DNA of 64,000 bases from Zygaena filipendulae (GCA_907165275.2 OU015661.1:6517501-6581500); one strand, 5' to 3'. Shown: positions 23,801 through 35,879, numbered from the stretch's first letter. Notes: a model not told the origin generated them from the sequence alone. Made by a program: numbers and translations.

Positions 23801-26800
23801 ATGTTGATTCCCTCGGGAACAATGTAGATACCGCCTAACGGTTTAAAAAGGCATGTTGCGCTGGAATGAATCTATCAAAAGTACGGCAGCACGTCTCATT
23901 ACCGGTCAAGAATTAAAAGTTTTTGAGATACTTGGGTGCGTATTATACCTACGTCCAATGTCACCGTTGAAGTAAGAAAGAAGAAAGAAAAAAAGGAGTT
24001 TATTGGTCCCCACATTACAAAAAAGGAGACGGAAAAAATACAAACTTAACAAATATTATGAAGGAGATAGAAGGGTGTGCTGTGTGGGGTCCAATCGGTC
24101 ACTGTCTCAGCATAAATGCTTCATTATGTCTGTGGGGCAGAACATAATGAAGCGCTGGTCTTCCGACAGGGCCGAAGTGTGTTTGTTACTTCACACCAAA
24201 AGTGAAACTTTAATATTTCGCACGATACGAATTTTATTCCTCATAGGCTCCCATTCCATACACGTCCGATAGAAGGTCTACAAAAGGTCTTCAAAAACAA
24301 ATTTAATAAAACGATAATTTAAAAATAGCAAAGGGACAAAACGAAGATACAAACAAGATCTTTCAAGTCTCAACTATTTTATTAAGTAAATGATATTGTG
24401 TTTCGCTTTGATTCTTGTTATATGTATGTAATAAATCAAATTAATACTTTAATAAGTACTTAAATGGGATAGTTATATAATAATTACATTATTAATTGCA
24501 TACATCATTGATAGCAGCATGTTTTATTTTGATAAACTTACCCATATTATTATTTTTGATAGTGTCATCTCTATCCCTGAGCATTTTTTCATTATGGTCA
24601 CACTTTTCTTTCAAAGTTTCCAATTCACACTCCAATTTTCCAACACTTTGTTTAGTGTTAACCACTTCTAATTTTAACTCTTCAATTTCTTTTGAATTAG
24701 ATTCGATCACTTTCTCCTGCTCCAGTGCAATAGCTGTTCTACATAGAAGCTGTAAAGTTAATTTTTATTCCTAAAGATATTATAATCGGCTTTACATCTT
24801 ACTATTATTTTTAATCTACTTTTGTATATTATCTAGCTTTCCGAAAAGTGTAAAATAAAATACCTTCACATAATATGGAAATTTTTAGAGGAACCCGAAC
24901 GGTAAAAAAGGTAAAAAATACGAGACAATCCTCCTTGCGATCCATTTATGTCAGAATTTAATTTGCTTGGTTCTTTTTTTTTTCAATAATCTAAGTTATG
25001 CACTCAGACCAAATTTTGGTCTGAGGTTATGCAGTGTTTCCTCGAACAATGTATAATATAATTTTACTAATGATTAAAATCGATGCCTAAATCACCACGA
25101 ATATTACCTGTTTTATAGTACTTACTTAGTTATTATTCCTCTAAATTGTGTAAAAAAAACCTGAGTGTGATAGTAAATTAATATACCTTTTCTTTTATCT
25201 CAATCAATTCTGAACTCTGTTTTGATATGATCTGGTTAGCTTTTAACAATTGTTCCGAGGTTGACCTTGCAGATTCAATGTTCTTACTTGCAAGAGATTC
25301 ACTGAGGCTTAAACGTTCTTCTAAACTAGTCTATAAAAAAAGTTATCATGAAATTAAATAGCTAACTTTTTAGTAGATTTATATCTATATTATTTATAAT
25401 ATAGGTACATATAAATATGTCTTATATATTTTGTTAGATAGTATTTTACCTTCTCCTTTTTAGCTGTTGTCAATGAATTGTTTAGATCTTTTATTGTGTC
25501 GGAATTGGTTTTAATAGTCTGTAAATATAAAATGACTTCAAATGAAAACAATATATAGTTCACTTAAATATTATGTATTGTTATTAAAAATACTTTTGTA
25601 CCTTTTCTAAATAATCACATTTTGAACCTAATTGTTTATATAGTTTATCCTTTTCACTGGCTTCTCTATCCAAATTTGAGTATTTTGCATTTAGTGTTGC
25701 CACTTCTATATGTGACTTCTGTACTTCTTTTTCTAACAATTCTAATCGTTGAGATTTTTCACTGTAATTATTAAGTAATTAAAAAACCGGCCAAGTGCGA
25801 GTTAGTTGCGATATTCGCGTACCAAAATTGCATGATTCTAGGCCAATGGAAAGTACCCTGTATGTTTTGATTCCCTTGAGAGTGTCAAAATATGTGGCAT
25901 AAAAAGCTCTACCTAATTATATTTTAATTGGAAATTCAGTTTTTTCATAGCATTTTTCGAAGGTATTGCAGACTCTGCAGACTCGAAGGTATTGCAGGTA
26001 TTGCAGTTCCTCAGAAAAAGGGTTTTAACAGACAGACAACTAAGTTACAAGTTACCCTACAAGGCATCCTTTTTTCCTTTTGAGATTTGAGACCTTGAAA
26101 GCCATGTAGCTATTAATGACAAAAAAACTACCAACCTTAGTTGTTTCTCTAATTGTCCTATATTATCTTGAGCTTGTTTGCAGAGAAAATTCAATTCATC
26201 AATTTGTTTGTCTTTTTTGTTTATAATATCCTGATGAGTCATATTTTGTGTTTTAGATGTCATATCTAAATTCTTTTGCCATTGTAATCTTTCCTATAAT
26301 CACAGATAATATAATATTTTGCTATAGTAATAAAATAAATTTTAATCTAAATTGGATCAAATTTTTCATGCCAAATGAGTTTTAAAGATACTTTAATTCA
26401 TCAAGTTGGTGTTCATTTGTATGAGTAGAGCACCTGTAGCTATAAAGCTGAGCTGTACACAATATCTAAGTGTGTGGGTAAAAACTAAATAAATAAATAA
26501 AATGATAAGATACACAGCTAGGGTTGCCAACGTGTCCGGCCAAATATTTCTCGTCCGGTCTGTCCGGCTTTTTTTTCGTCTGGTCAGGCTGCCGCGCGAG
26601 TCGAAAGTCGAGCGCAAAGCACACAAATAATTTTAACATTATAAAAAATATAAATAGGAACATTTTTTATTATGATATGTTTTAGTGTCAGGCTTTTAGG
26701 ATATAATATTAAATCCGGCTTTAAAAAACTATGATTAGCTATTAAAAAACGAAATCCAGCTTCTAGGGAATTATTGCCATACCCGAAAAGGGTTACTAAG

Positions 26801-29800
26801 TTGTAAGTACAATATAATATAATGTAACATCTGACTTGAAATGTACACTTGGTTGCAATAAATGTTTGATTGATTGATTAATTGATAGGGTAAAATGTCC
26901 GGCCAAATTAAGCACCAAGTCCAGCTTTTGTGTTTCTGAAAGTGGCAACCCTATAATAATAATATACATATTAGGTATAGGTTAGGTATATGGCCATGTA
27001 AGAAATAAAAAAAAAATATACAATATATACACAGCATGCTTGCGTCTGAAAGTCTGCAATCTCTTGTCATGCATACATATGGATGTGTTTGTGTTGGAAC
27101 TACATAGTACATTCACTAAACAAGAGTAACACACCTTTGTTATTGAAAAAAGTTGTACCTACCTGAATAAATTTTTCTCTTTCCTGCTTTAATATCTCCT
27201 GATAATCAAGTCCTTGCTTTAATTTTTCATCCTCCAATTTAGTTACAGCATGTGTCAAGTCATTTATTTTCCTTTCCATATTCATACATTTGTCACTCAT
27301 TAAAACTTCATTGTTTGCTGCTGAACTCTTAACAGCACTTAAACTTTTCTAGCAAAAATAAATATGTATTACATTACCTATATAAATAAAACTGAATCAC
27401 AAAATATGTTGCTAAGCGCATTACTTCCAAACGACTGCACCAAATTGGATAATTCTTTTTTTTTGTGTTCGTTATTCAGGTCAGTCAGGAGTCAGGACAA
27501 GGTTTTTATAAAAGAGTTTCTGCTAAAATAAATTAGGCTATTTTGGAGTTCACAGATGAAACCACGGGTCACAGCTAGTTTTTAACCGACTTCCAAAAAG
27601 GAGGAGGTTCTATGTTCGACTGTATGTATTTTTTTTTTTTTTTTTATGTATAGTTTTTAACCGACTTCCAAAAAGGAGGAGGTTGTATTTGTATTTGTAA
27701 ACGGGCTGGTTTCCGCAATTCGACGACTGGGCGCCTATTTTGCGTGTGGTGGGAATTGTGCCGCTTATTCATACCAGCCAAGCTCCTCCAGGAAGCCCAG
27801 CAACTTCCTGATGTCGCTGAAGGCTTCCGGGAGCGAACTTGGTGCTCCCAGGTGTTTGACCCGATATGGTGCTACTCCATCACACTCTAGTAGCATGTGG
27901 GCAGCTGTTTCCTCAGCCCTCATGCATGCCCTGCAGAGGGGGCTATCTGTGACATTTATAGTGTATAAATGCTTGTTATAAGGGCCATGACCTGTGAGGG
28001 CACCCGTTAACATGCGGAGCTGGGTTCTATTTAGCCGCAGGAGACTGCGAGAGAGGCGAGCATTGGCCCTTGGTAAGGTCGCCCTTGCCTACCCGCAGTC
28101 TCCACGCCTCCTCCAGGTCCGGTCGTGCTGTTGTCCAGTTCTTTGGCGTAGTTGTGTTCGGATCCAGCCGAATGGTAGGGGCACTATAGGTTCTGGGCCG
28201 AAAATAGCCGTGTCGGAACCCCTACGCGCCAGCTCATCCACCGCATCGTTCCCTCGAGAGTCACTGTGGCCCTTTATCCATTGCAGGGTAATGCTGTTAT
28301 TATTATTGCATACCTCTGTCAATGCTTGGTGACACTCGTGTATTAGGCTCGAGGTAATCGCATGATTTCCAAGTGCCTGTAATACTGACATGCTGTCTGA
28401 AATAATGCGGATCGAGTGGTTCTCCACCTTCCTAGCCGCAATTGCTCTTGCTGCCATTATGATGCCCACACATTCGGCTTGAAATACCGTGTTGTGGATA
28501 CCTAACGGCATCGATATGCTAATATTCAGGTCTTCCGAAAAAGTTCCGGAGCCAGTACCTGAGTTTGTTTTGGAGCCATCTGTAAAGATTCTCAGCTCTC
28601 TTTGGTTGAGGCTTTCAGCCCCACCTCAAAGAGCTGGATCTTGTATTTCTTGTCGAAGACAAATTGCATCGGAATTCTGTCGTTTATCGCATCAATGAGC
28701 GGTACATCCTCTAAGGCTCTATCGAGGATTTTTGTGTGAGGAGTTCCGATGTTCCTCCATAGATTAAGGGACCTTAGGCGAACTGCCGAGGTAGCTGCCT
28801 CCTGCTGGATAAAAAGATCCAGAGGGGGCAGACCCAGCATCATTTCCAGAGCTGCCGTAGGGATCGTCCTCATGCAGCCTGTTATCGCCATGCATATTAA
28901 TCTCTGGAAGCGCTGTAGTTTGTTGGTAGTTGTGGCCAGCTCGGTTCGCGGCCACCAGTTCACTGAACCGTAGCTGATCGTTGGTCTCAACACCGTTGTA
29001 TAAAGCCATAATGTAATTTTGGGGGATAACCCCCATTTTTTACCGATCATCCTGCGGCACTGCCAAAAGACGATGCTGGCTTTGTTTAATATGTGTTCTA
29101 TGTGATTGCTCCAGTTCAACTTGCTGTCAAGTTTAAGTCCCAGATACTTGACCTCTGTTGATAGCTGTAGCTCTGTTTTAAACAGCCTAGGTAGATTGAT
29201 CTACCTAGGTCTCGTTTGTTGGTGAACATCACTAGTTCAGTTTTTGTTGGGTTAACCGACAGCTTATAGGCAGCACACCATTTCTCCATGACTCGAAGTG
29301 CCGCCTGTGTAACGTCGCAAACTATATTTGCAAAGTTACCGGTCACTAGTATCGCGAGGTCATCGGCGTACCCGATTATATAAAAGTGGTTTGCGTTGAG
29401 GTTGGTGATAAGGTCATTCACCACCATGTTCCATAGGAGGGGCGAGAGCACTCCCCCTTGGGGGCAGCCCTTCGTCACTAACGCTCCCAGTGTCTCATCC
29501 TCTGCAAACCTGATTACTCTTTTTCTTAGCATGTTTTCAATCCACTGTGTTAAGACAGCATTGGTGCCATGCCTTGATAGGGCAGTACCAATGCTAGAAA
29601 AGTTTGTTTTGTCGAAGGCCCTTTCGATGTCTATGAAGGTGCCTAGGCAAATAGCTTTGTTTTGAATCGCTTCCTCAATTTTGGATACAACCATCTGTAG
29701 GGCCGATTCGGTTGATTTACCTGAACTGTACGCGTGTTGGTGTCGGTGCAGTGGTATGTTCTTGAGCGCTTTGTCCCTCAGTTCCCTGTCACACATCCTC

Positions 29801-32800
29801 TCTAGCGTTTTAAGCAGGAATGATGTGAGGCTAATCGGTCTGAAGGATTTAGCGTCAGTATAATCGCTTTTACCCGGTTTAGGTATGAAGATTACCCTAA
29901 CCTCGCGCCACTGCATTGGGATGTACCTGTGCGCGAGGCACGCGCACAGCATTGGTGTTAATACTCGGGTTAGCGGCCTCCCACCCCATTGCAGCAGAGC
30001 AGGGAAGATACCATCCATGCCCGCCGTCTTAAAGGGTTGGAAGCTGCTGATGGCCCATTCTGTTTTGTCTAGGGTTACAACCTGTTGAGCGAAGTTCCAG
30101 CACTCCTGTGTTGGCTTTGTTATTGTGTCCTTCCAGTCAACTGTCTGCACGAGACTACATTCTGGGAAATTGGTCCGTAACAGCACCTGTTGAGTCTCCT
30201 CATGAGATGTGGTAAAGGTGTTGTCTGGTTTACGAAGAGATCCCAAGCCGTGATTGGGTTGGCTAGATAGGACCTTCCGTACCCGATTCGCCTGTTCGTT
30301 GTTGCTAATGCCTTCGCAGAATTTTCGCCACGAGGCTGTTCTCCAGTACCGGAGACGTTTCTTGTACATGCTCTTAGCGTTCATGTAGTTATCCCAGTCT
30401 TGCTCGACGTATGTATTCATTGCCCTGTTGAATAATTTCCTAACCTTTTTCCTGAGCCTTTCTAGCTCTGGACCCCACCAGGGTTGACCTTTACGGCCTG
30501 CCTCCCGTGGCGCGGTTAGGGGGCATGCATCGTGGTAGCATTCCATCACTGTTCTTGTGAGATCTGTTACCTGATTCTCTATTTGAATTGTGTCTTCAAT
30601 TGCCGCAGGCACCTATGTTCGATTGTATGTATTTTTTTTTAATGTATTTTCACCGATTACTCGAAGACGGTTGGACCGATTTGGAAAATTCTTTTTTTGT
30701 TTGAAAGGGTTTACTCCCAATTAGGTCCCATTGCCACCAAGTCGGAACCTGATGATGGGACCTTGGAGAAATCGAGGGAACTCTTCAAAAATTATAGGCA
30801 CACCTATAACGATTTGGGTATTTTTTATAGTAAATCGTTCATTTGCTTTCGGAAAGCAAAATTTGAAGAAGTGGAACGGATGATAAAGACCACCGATGGT
30901 CATCGGAACTACTCAATAATAGGTATTTCACGGGTTCCGAATCGTTAACTTTAATATGGTTTCTAAACAATTTATGCTCGTCACAATGTATATGGTGAAG
31001 TGGAACTGATGGTGATGTACTGGGAGAACTCCTCAACAATTAACGTCCCTGCGTCGGGAAAAGCAATATTTTGTAAAAGGTGATGAGCAGTTGACATTAG
31101 GCTATTGTAACTTAGAGAAATTACGAACTAAGTCACTTAAAAGCGAAAAATAAACAAAATTTTAACAAAAAAATTAAAACCGACTAAATTAAATCGGTAT
31201 TTTGTTATTTTTAGCTTTTTTTAGTTTTGTGTTTTAATTTTTTTGTTAAAATTTTAAATAAAATCACTTATCTTAATATCTATACTATTATAATGAAGCT
31301 GAAGAGTTTGTTTGTTTGGTCGAATGCACTAATCTAAGGAACTACTGCATTGAATAAAAATGGATTTATCAAGGAAGGCTATAGGCTATAAAACTTTACA
31401 GTATAACCAACTGGAGTGGAGCATCAAAATCACTGGGCACATGTGTGTGTAGAAAATAAATGTACCATGTCATTTTACTGAAATAAACTGTATAGCTGAA
31501 TTACCTTTAAGTTATTGATAGTGTTTGCCATGTGCTGTTTAATGTCAGCATCAGTTGCTGGCCCTGTTTTCAAAGACAAATGAATCAACCTCTTGAATTC
31601 ATTATGCTCTACTATTTCTAAGTACAACTGAACTGGATTTGTTTGATGCAAGATCATAAACCTAAAGAGAATTTTTTATTAGTTAATTAGTAGGCTCAGA
31701 CGAAATAAAAACTCAAGACGGAGCGCTGCCAACAAAAAAGTGAAGCCGGTTTCGTAAACATGAGGGGATTTAGTGAGTGTTGCCGTGCAGTGAAAACTTT
31801 TTACCCAAAATTGTTAAGTTCTAGAAAGATGAATGGATAAGTAAATAGATAAGTTAGTATTTTTTTAAGTTGTATACCTCGGTTGTATATTCGAGAACCT
31901 TAAAAATATAGGTTTCAAAGTTATGATAAAACATGGAAAATAAAAATTAACGCCTATTAAAAATAAATTAAATTTATGAATTAATTTAAATTAATTTTAT
32001 GAATATTAAAAGTTAAAATCGAAATAGGTAAATTAACGTGTTTACATTACGTTCCACGTCACATTAACTTACCCAAAAAACGGGGATTATTGTGACGCTC
32101 ACTAGTAGCAACACTTATGGAAGTTGTGGAGGTTTTGTGTTCCAAGTTGTCATAAATTAATATTTTATTAAAAATGTGGTTCTATCCTGCTTTTTATTTT
32201 TCGAAGGTTGGTTTTTACACCCTCTCACTACAGAATTCGGCATTTTTTTCTTTAAAAAATAGGAATTATTACAGCGTGACACTCCGCGCGCCGGAATAGA
32301 TCCACTGACAAGGTAAGGCGTAGTTTTTTTATATGTGTGAGCGTGTAACTGTGCATGTATACGCCGAGGCGTAGTTTTATCGGCTTCACTTTTTTGTTCA
32401 CAGCGCTCCGTCTTGACTTTTTATTTCGTCTGAGTTAGTAGGTACTTACAGCTTAGAGAACTAGTCAAGCAGTGGCATTATATTTTTTTATTTGTATGCT
32501 ATTTTGCACCTATAATAGATTGGTCTTCCTTTTAATAGGTATGTTAGACACTCTACTCTCACATCTGTGACACCACATGCATGGTTGCTTTTTTTTTTTA
32601 TTTATTGAAAGCTTTGGCAACACGGCCATATGCATGGTTGCTCCAGCAAAAGATCAGCATCAGGGCCCTAAGTTTCCAGCTGGCTGAGCTGTCTGCAGTT
32701 TGTTGTGACTTGTGGCACTGTTTATGTACTACTTCTTGTTTATTCATCTTTGTGTTTTACTGTTGTCATCTATACTAATAATTATTATAAAGAGCAAAAT

Positions 32801-33563
32801 TTGTAAGTTTGTGACGTTATAGGGGTAATCTCTGAATCCACTGAACTGATTTTGAAAATTCTTCCACTTAAAGGAAGCTACAGTGATCCTGAGTGACATA
32901 GGGTAGTTTTATCCAGGAATTCCCGCAGGAACTCCCGAAATTACCGTAGGTGAAACCGCGGGCGTCAGCTAATAACAAATAAATATTTTCATTTTCATCT
33001 AAAAATGTAGCATGCTAATGGTGAAAGGATTTTTGAAATCGGTACGTAGTAGTTTTAGAGTTACATCGGAACAAACAAAAATACAAATATTTTCTTTACA
33101 TAATATCAGTATGTATAGATTTCCTATTATTATTTTAATTTTACAAAGCTTATCGTTGGTTAGGTACCTACTTACATATTATTAGATGCACACTGTTGTA
33201 AAAGTCTCACTAATTGTGCAGGGAAGTTATCAAAATCAATAAGGAGACCTTGTTGTTTTTTGAGATCCTCATAGTCTAACCGTGTAACATTTAGAATACA
33301 CAAAAACGTAGGGTCGTCGTCATCCGACATAGATATCCTCTGCAATAAAAAAAAATGGCATATATTTTTACAATTGGTAGGTAGGTACTTAGATTACACA
33401 GCTAGTTACTACAAAGAGAATGTAAGCATTTCAAGTTTCAACATACCAATTGATCATTTTCGAAAATTTTGTCGATTGTTACCATCAAATCTTTTTTTGT
33501 ATCTTCAAAACCACGTTTGAAAGTAACATAATATTTTCCTTTATGAAACGTTTTACAAGCCAT
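20870..33563 (-). CDS. Sas-6: Spindle assembly abnormal protein 6 (SAS-6), centriole cartwheel
   Basis: Twelve exons on the minus strand join to a 607-residue protein: 33447-33563, 33176-33339, 31505-31661, 27163-27348, 26136-26293, 25602-25761, 25450-25518, 25187-25330, 24542-24749, 23527-23719, 21111-21229, 20870-21018. All have GT-AG sites, phases agree, and the total (1824 nt) divides by three. SAS-6 dimers assemble into the nine-spoked cartwheel that templates centrioles. The N-terminal head (about 1-150) includes SDDDDPTFLCILNVTRLDYE, QQGLLIDFDNFPAQL and NEFKRLIHLSLK (114-125), which match SAS-6 head and dimerisation segments. Residues about 147-455 are a long heptad coiled coil. The tail holds the conserved VIQWLHKKL and PKYLKPADD motifs. 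AATAAA for this strand is at 839-844 past 20000 (20839-20844), 26 bp after the stop. Introns 2, 3, 5, 8 and 10 contain mobile elements. Confidence 0.93.
21439..23191. mobile_element. hAT-like non-autonomous element (1753 bp) in SAS-6 intron 10
   Basis: Terminal inverted repeats TAGGGCTTCC and ATTCGAATATT-rich subterminal sequence lie at both ends. The TSDs GTCACGCC (21431-21438) and GTCACACC (23192-23199) match at 7 of 8 bases. The interior includes a fragment resembling a common lepidopteran retroelement tail (CATCATATCAGCAGAAAGAC near 22517). The ORF at 22030-22275 is inside this debris. It is inserted into the dispersed repeat described at 43835. Confidence 0.7.
23376..23404. mobile_element. 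Ultra-short CTCAG...CTGAG palindrome (29 bp), no TSD seen
   Basis: Begins CTCAGACGAAA and ends TTATTTCGTCTGAG, the same arms as the 37-bp copy with a slightly unequal centre. The flanking 8-mers (CCAGCAAC, CAGTGAGC) do not match, so this copy is either old or rearranged. Confidence 0.5.
24995..25033. mobile_element. Ultra-short palindrome (23 bp) with 8-bp TSD
   Basis: CTCAGACC, AAATTTT, GGTCTGAG occupies 25003-25025 and is palindromic. It is flanked on both sides by GTTATGCA (24995-25002 and 25026-25033). It lies in SAS-6 intron 8. See also 15443, 41734 and 48361. Confidence 0.7.
26519..26953. mobile_element. Element with TAGGGTTGCCA termini in SAS-6 intron 4
   Basis: TAGGGTTGCCA at 26519 is inverted at 26943-26953 (TGGCAACCCTA), and GTCCGGCC-type sequence follows inside both ends. 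A LINE-type 3' tail ending TTTGATTGATTGATT is nested near 26800-26885. Confidence 0.6.
27638..30612 (-). mobile_element. 5'-truncated non-LTR retrotransposon with RT and RNase H, in SAS-6 intron 3
   Basis: The minus strand carries a degraded ORF2. No endonuclease domain is seen. Residues read from 30612 hold a reverse transcriptase (SFRPISLTSFLLKTLER; IDIERAFDKT; GCPQGGVLSPLLWN; YADDLAIL), then a thumb region, an RNase H domain (catalytic acids in IFTDGS, QAECVGI, ISDSMSV) and a C-terminal zinc knuckle C-x2-C-x8-H-x4-C at about 27880-27940. The RNase H suggests the I/LOA/R1 group of LINEs, but the clade is not settled. The 3' end is poly(A) (read as T at 27628-27645). A direct repeat of about 28 bp with one mismatch starts at 27610 and at 30613, so this is a target-primed insertion into an older SINE-like repeat. 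Confidence 0.85.
27765..30612 (-). pseudogene. Broken LINE ORF2 (RT - RNase H - zinc knuckle)
   Basis: The frame is interrupted at least three times: near 29116-29119 (RT to thumb), at about 28590 (thumb to RNase H; the RNase H start IFTDGSK lies in another frame) and near 28010-28090 (before the zinc knuckle). The open pieces are 29116-30612, 28592-29119, 28089-28511 and 27765-28013. It lies in the same orientation as the host gene SAS-6. It is transcribed only as intron unless the element keeps a promoter, which a 5' truncation makes unlikely. Confidence 0.85.
31695..32434. mobile_element. 740-bp non-autonomous DNA transposon, CTCAGACG termini, 8-bp TSD
   Basis: Terminal inverted repeats of about 54 bp with three mismatches run from CTCAGACGAAATAAAAA inward to AAAAAAGTGAAGCCG. 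The TSD is TTAGTAGG at 31687-31694 and 32435-32442. No open frame of note lies inside. The 8-bp TSD fits the hAT or P superfamilies. It lies in SAS-6 intron 2. Confidence 0.85.
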
Positions 33564-33636
33564 TTCGTTAAACTATTTACTTTTGTTGTATTTACTATTG
33601 ATGATTTTCAATTTAGATTTTAGAACTTTAAATTAT

Positions 33637-35383
33637 TTTTTTTTTGGTGAAGTTTACCCCTTTCGGGGAAGGCAGAAAGAAACTAAGTCCATATAGCCAA
33701 TAGGGTACTTGCATGATTTTTTTTTTCAGTCTATTTTAAAGATATATGGCCTACTTAAACAAAGCAAGAAAGAGAAAAAAATATATGCATAAATTAATTA
33801 AATAGAGCATTTCAACGTTCCTACTTTAGACCTTACCGCCGAAACGCGGAATGACGTCACTTGTTCAAAATTACGCCTTATAATATAATCTGTAATATAA
33901 TTATAATCTGTTATAGAAATGTCACTGTCGTATTGACAGAGTCATGTGACACTGACAGACAGATAACTTCAATATCCAAAAGGGAAATTAAGGTTGAGCT
34001 GTGTCGATTTACTTCCAAAAGTTCCAGTAAAGAATCGAAATGTATGTTACCGATGCATTTTAAAGTAAAAAACTTCAGAAAATGGAAAATATGCGTTGAC
34101 TGTATGCACTTTGTTTCTTTTGCCTTCTCTGATAGAGGTAAATGTTTCCTAAAAAAATAAAAGTGACGTCATGTGTCAGCTTGGCTGTGATTAGTGTTTC
34201 ATTGCAACGTTTCGTTTCACAAAATTAAAAGTTGAATATTTTGGAAACTATTGAAATTTTTTTAGTAAATCTTTCACGATAACGCTTTTCTAAGGCTCTA
34301 TTTTTGAAATATTGACACAATTTCTTATTATAAATATCATGCAAGTACCCTATTCAGTAGTATATTTCTTCTTCTGAAATCATTTACATCGAAATGTATT
34401 GGTGAGATGCATTTCAATGCTTTACCGGAACTTTTGCCAGCAAATCTTCGCAGTTGAACCTTAATAGGAAGGCTCTGTGGGAAGTTGTATAGAAAAACGA
34501 AAACCTCCCGGCGAACGCCCTATTTCATCCTATTTCACTGCTTCCGCACACTGTTCATCACTAATGGATCACTATTATGCAAAGTCCACCATATTCACAC
34601 AATATTAATCGCGATAAACTAATTTTCAAAACAAAGAAATTAAAAGTGACGTCCACTCTGCTAAAAATCCCGCCAAAAGTCCTGTTTTTAGTTGTTGAAC
34701 ATATCACTATGTCCACAACAAAAACGAATAGGTACTTTAAACGCGATATGAAAGTCTATTTAGGTTTCAGTAATTGAAAAAAATAACTTTTTTTTATCAA
34801 AATAAACAAAGAGCGCTGCGCTTTGTTAGTTTGCCCAACAAAAAGAAACCTATATACTAGATAAGGACAAAAGATAATTGGAATTCTCTTTCACTCTTAT
34901 GATCTTAACTAAAGCTTAGTTATTCTTCTGAGCTTTTTCTTTAGACATAAGTCTAGTTAATCTGAAGACTTGAGCCTTGAGGAGCTTTGGGCGGGATTGT
35001 AGCAGTGACAGACGTCTGTTTTATTTCTTTGTTTTTCAAATTAGATTAACGTGATTAATATTGTGTGAATGTGGTGTATTTTGCATAATAATAGTGATCC
35101 ATTAGTGATAAACAGTGTGCGGAAACAGTGAAATAAGATGAAATAGGGCGTTCGTCAGGAGGTTTTCGTTTTACTATACAACTTCCCACAGAGCGTCCTA
35201 TTAAGATTCAACTGCGACGATTTGCTGCCAAAAATTCCAGTAAAGCATCGAAATGCATCTCACCAATGCATTTCGATGTAAATAACTTCAGAAGAAGAAA
35301 TACACCACTGAATTGGCTATATGGACTAAGTTTCCTTCTACCTTCCCCGAAAGGAGGTAACCACTACTTTACCAAAAAAAAAG
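33637..35383. mobile_element. Large foldback element (about 1.75 kb) between SAS-6 and RPA2
   Basis: The ends TTTTTTTTGGTGAAGTTTAC (33637) and its counterpart near 35383 are inverted, followed inside by CTAAGTCCATATAGCCAAT in both arms. A further pair of arms of about 310 bp (34370-34685 and 34990-35300, including CATCGAAATGCATTTCGATG-like sequence and GGGAAGTTGTATA) is also inverted. One-armed copies lie at 42390-43015 and 20375-20560. The left end is about 73 bp upstream of the SAS-6 start codon. Confidence 0.75.
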
Positions 35384-35429
35384 TTTGTGTGATTACCTAC
35401 TAGCGTCTAGCACCTAAATTTGTGACTTA

Positions 35430-35507
35430 GCCGCTCTAAACGTAGTGATTAGTGATCGTATATATTGTATTATCTATGTTAGTGATTACCTTCTCTCTGG
35501 CCGCTCT
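35430..35507. mobile_element. 62-bp longer relative of the 20-bp unit, with 8-bp TSD
   Basis: GCCGCTCT occurs at 35430-35437 and 35500-35507. The 62 bp between end in AGTGATTACCTTCTCTCTG, the same terminus as the 20-bp units, while the other end (AAACGTAGTGATT) differs. Confidence 0.5.
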
Positions 35508-35574
35508 GGCTCTAGTTTGGGCTTAGCCGTTAGCGACCGTGGTTTTACTTTTAGACATATGTCTAGTTAATTTG

Positions 35575-35614
35575 TGGTTTTACTCAGAGAGAAGGTAATC
35601 ACTATGGTTTTACT
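35575..35614. mobile_element. 20-bp unit CAGAGAGAAGGTAATCACTA with 10-bp direct repeats
   Basis: The unit at 35585-35604 is flanked by TGGTTTTACT at 35575-35584 and 35605-35614. A third copy of TGGTTTTACT lies just upstream (about 35539-35549), before the TTTAGACATATGTCTAG motif. Confidence 0.5.
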
Positions 35615-35879
35615 CATTTATTTTAATACTCTTTTGAGTTTTGGGTTTACTTAGATCTTTAGACATAAGTCTAGTCAATTTGTGCACGTACCAGGTACTA
35701 GTCCTACTACCTAGACTCTGAGGCCTGAGCAAATACCTAATCACTACGTCTACTCTACTACCTACCTACCGACGCTGGTTTCGTTTCGGTTTCGGTTTCT
35801 CAATTTCTTATTCACCGTTTATAGTTATCAAGTAAAACTTAGAAGGTAGGTACCTCCGTACCTACTTAGTACATAAACG

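Larger units (their letters stand above)
27579..31075. repeat. SINE-like repeat split by the LINE insertion
   Basis: The edge TTTTTAACCGACTTCCAAAA at 27579 continues to 27637 and the repeat resumes at 30613-31075 (GATTACTCGAAGACGGTTGG, then TCCCATTGCCACCAAGTC). Related copies are at 10943-11165 and, inverted, at 54690-55130 and 55090-55451. Seen in reverse, its 31-bp end is identical to the 3' end of the LINE at 27654-27684. Confidence 0.7.
34940..35690. promoter_or_regulatory. Recurrent motif AGACATAAGTCTAGTTAATT
   Basis: Copies at about 34943, 35552 and 35656 here and at about 44933 and 45002 upstream of spinster. The core AGACATANGTCTAG is near-palindromic and usually continues TTAATTTGTG. 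Function unknown; it may be a transposon remnant or a transcription-factor site. Confidence 0.35.

Noticed and set aside
33861..34160. 99-residue open frame upstream of RPA2
   Set aside because: Lies wholly in the foldback element and translates its arm.
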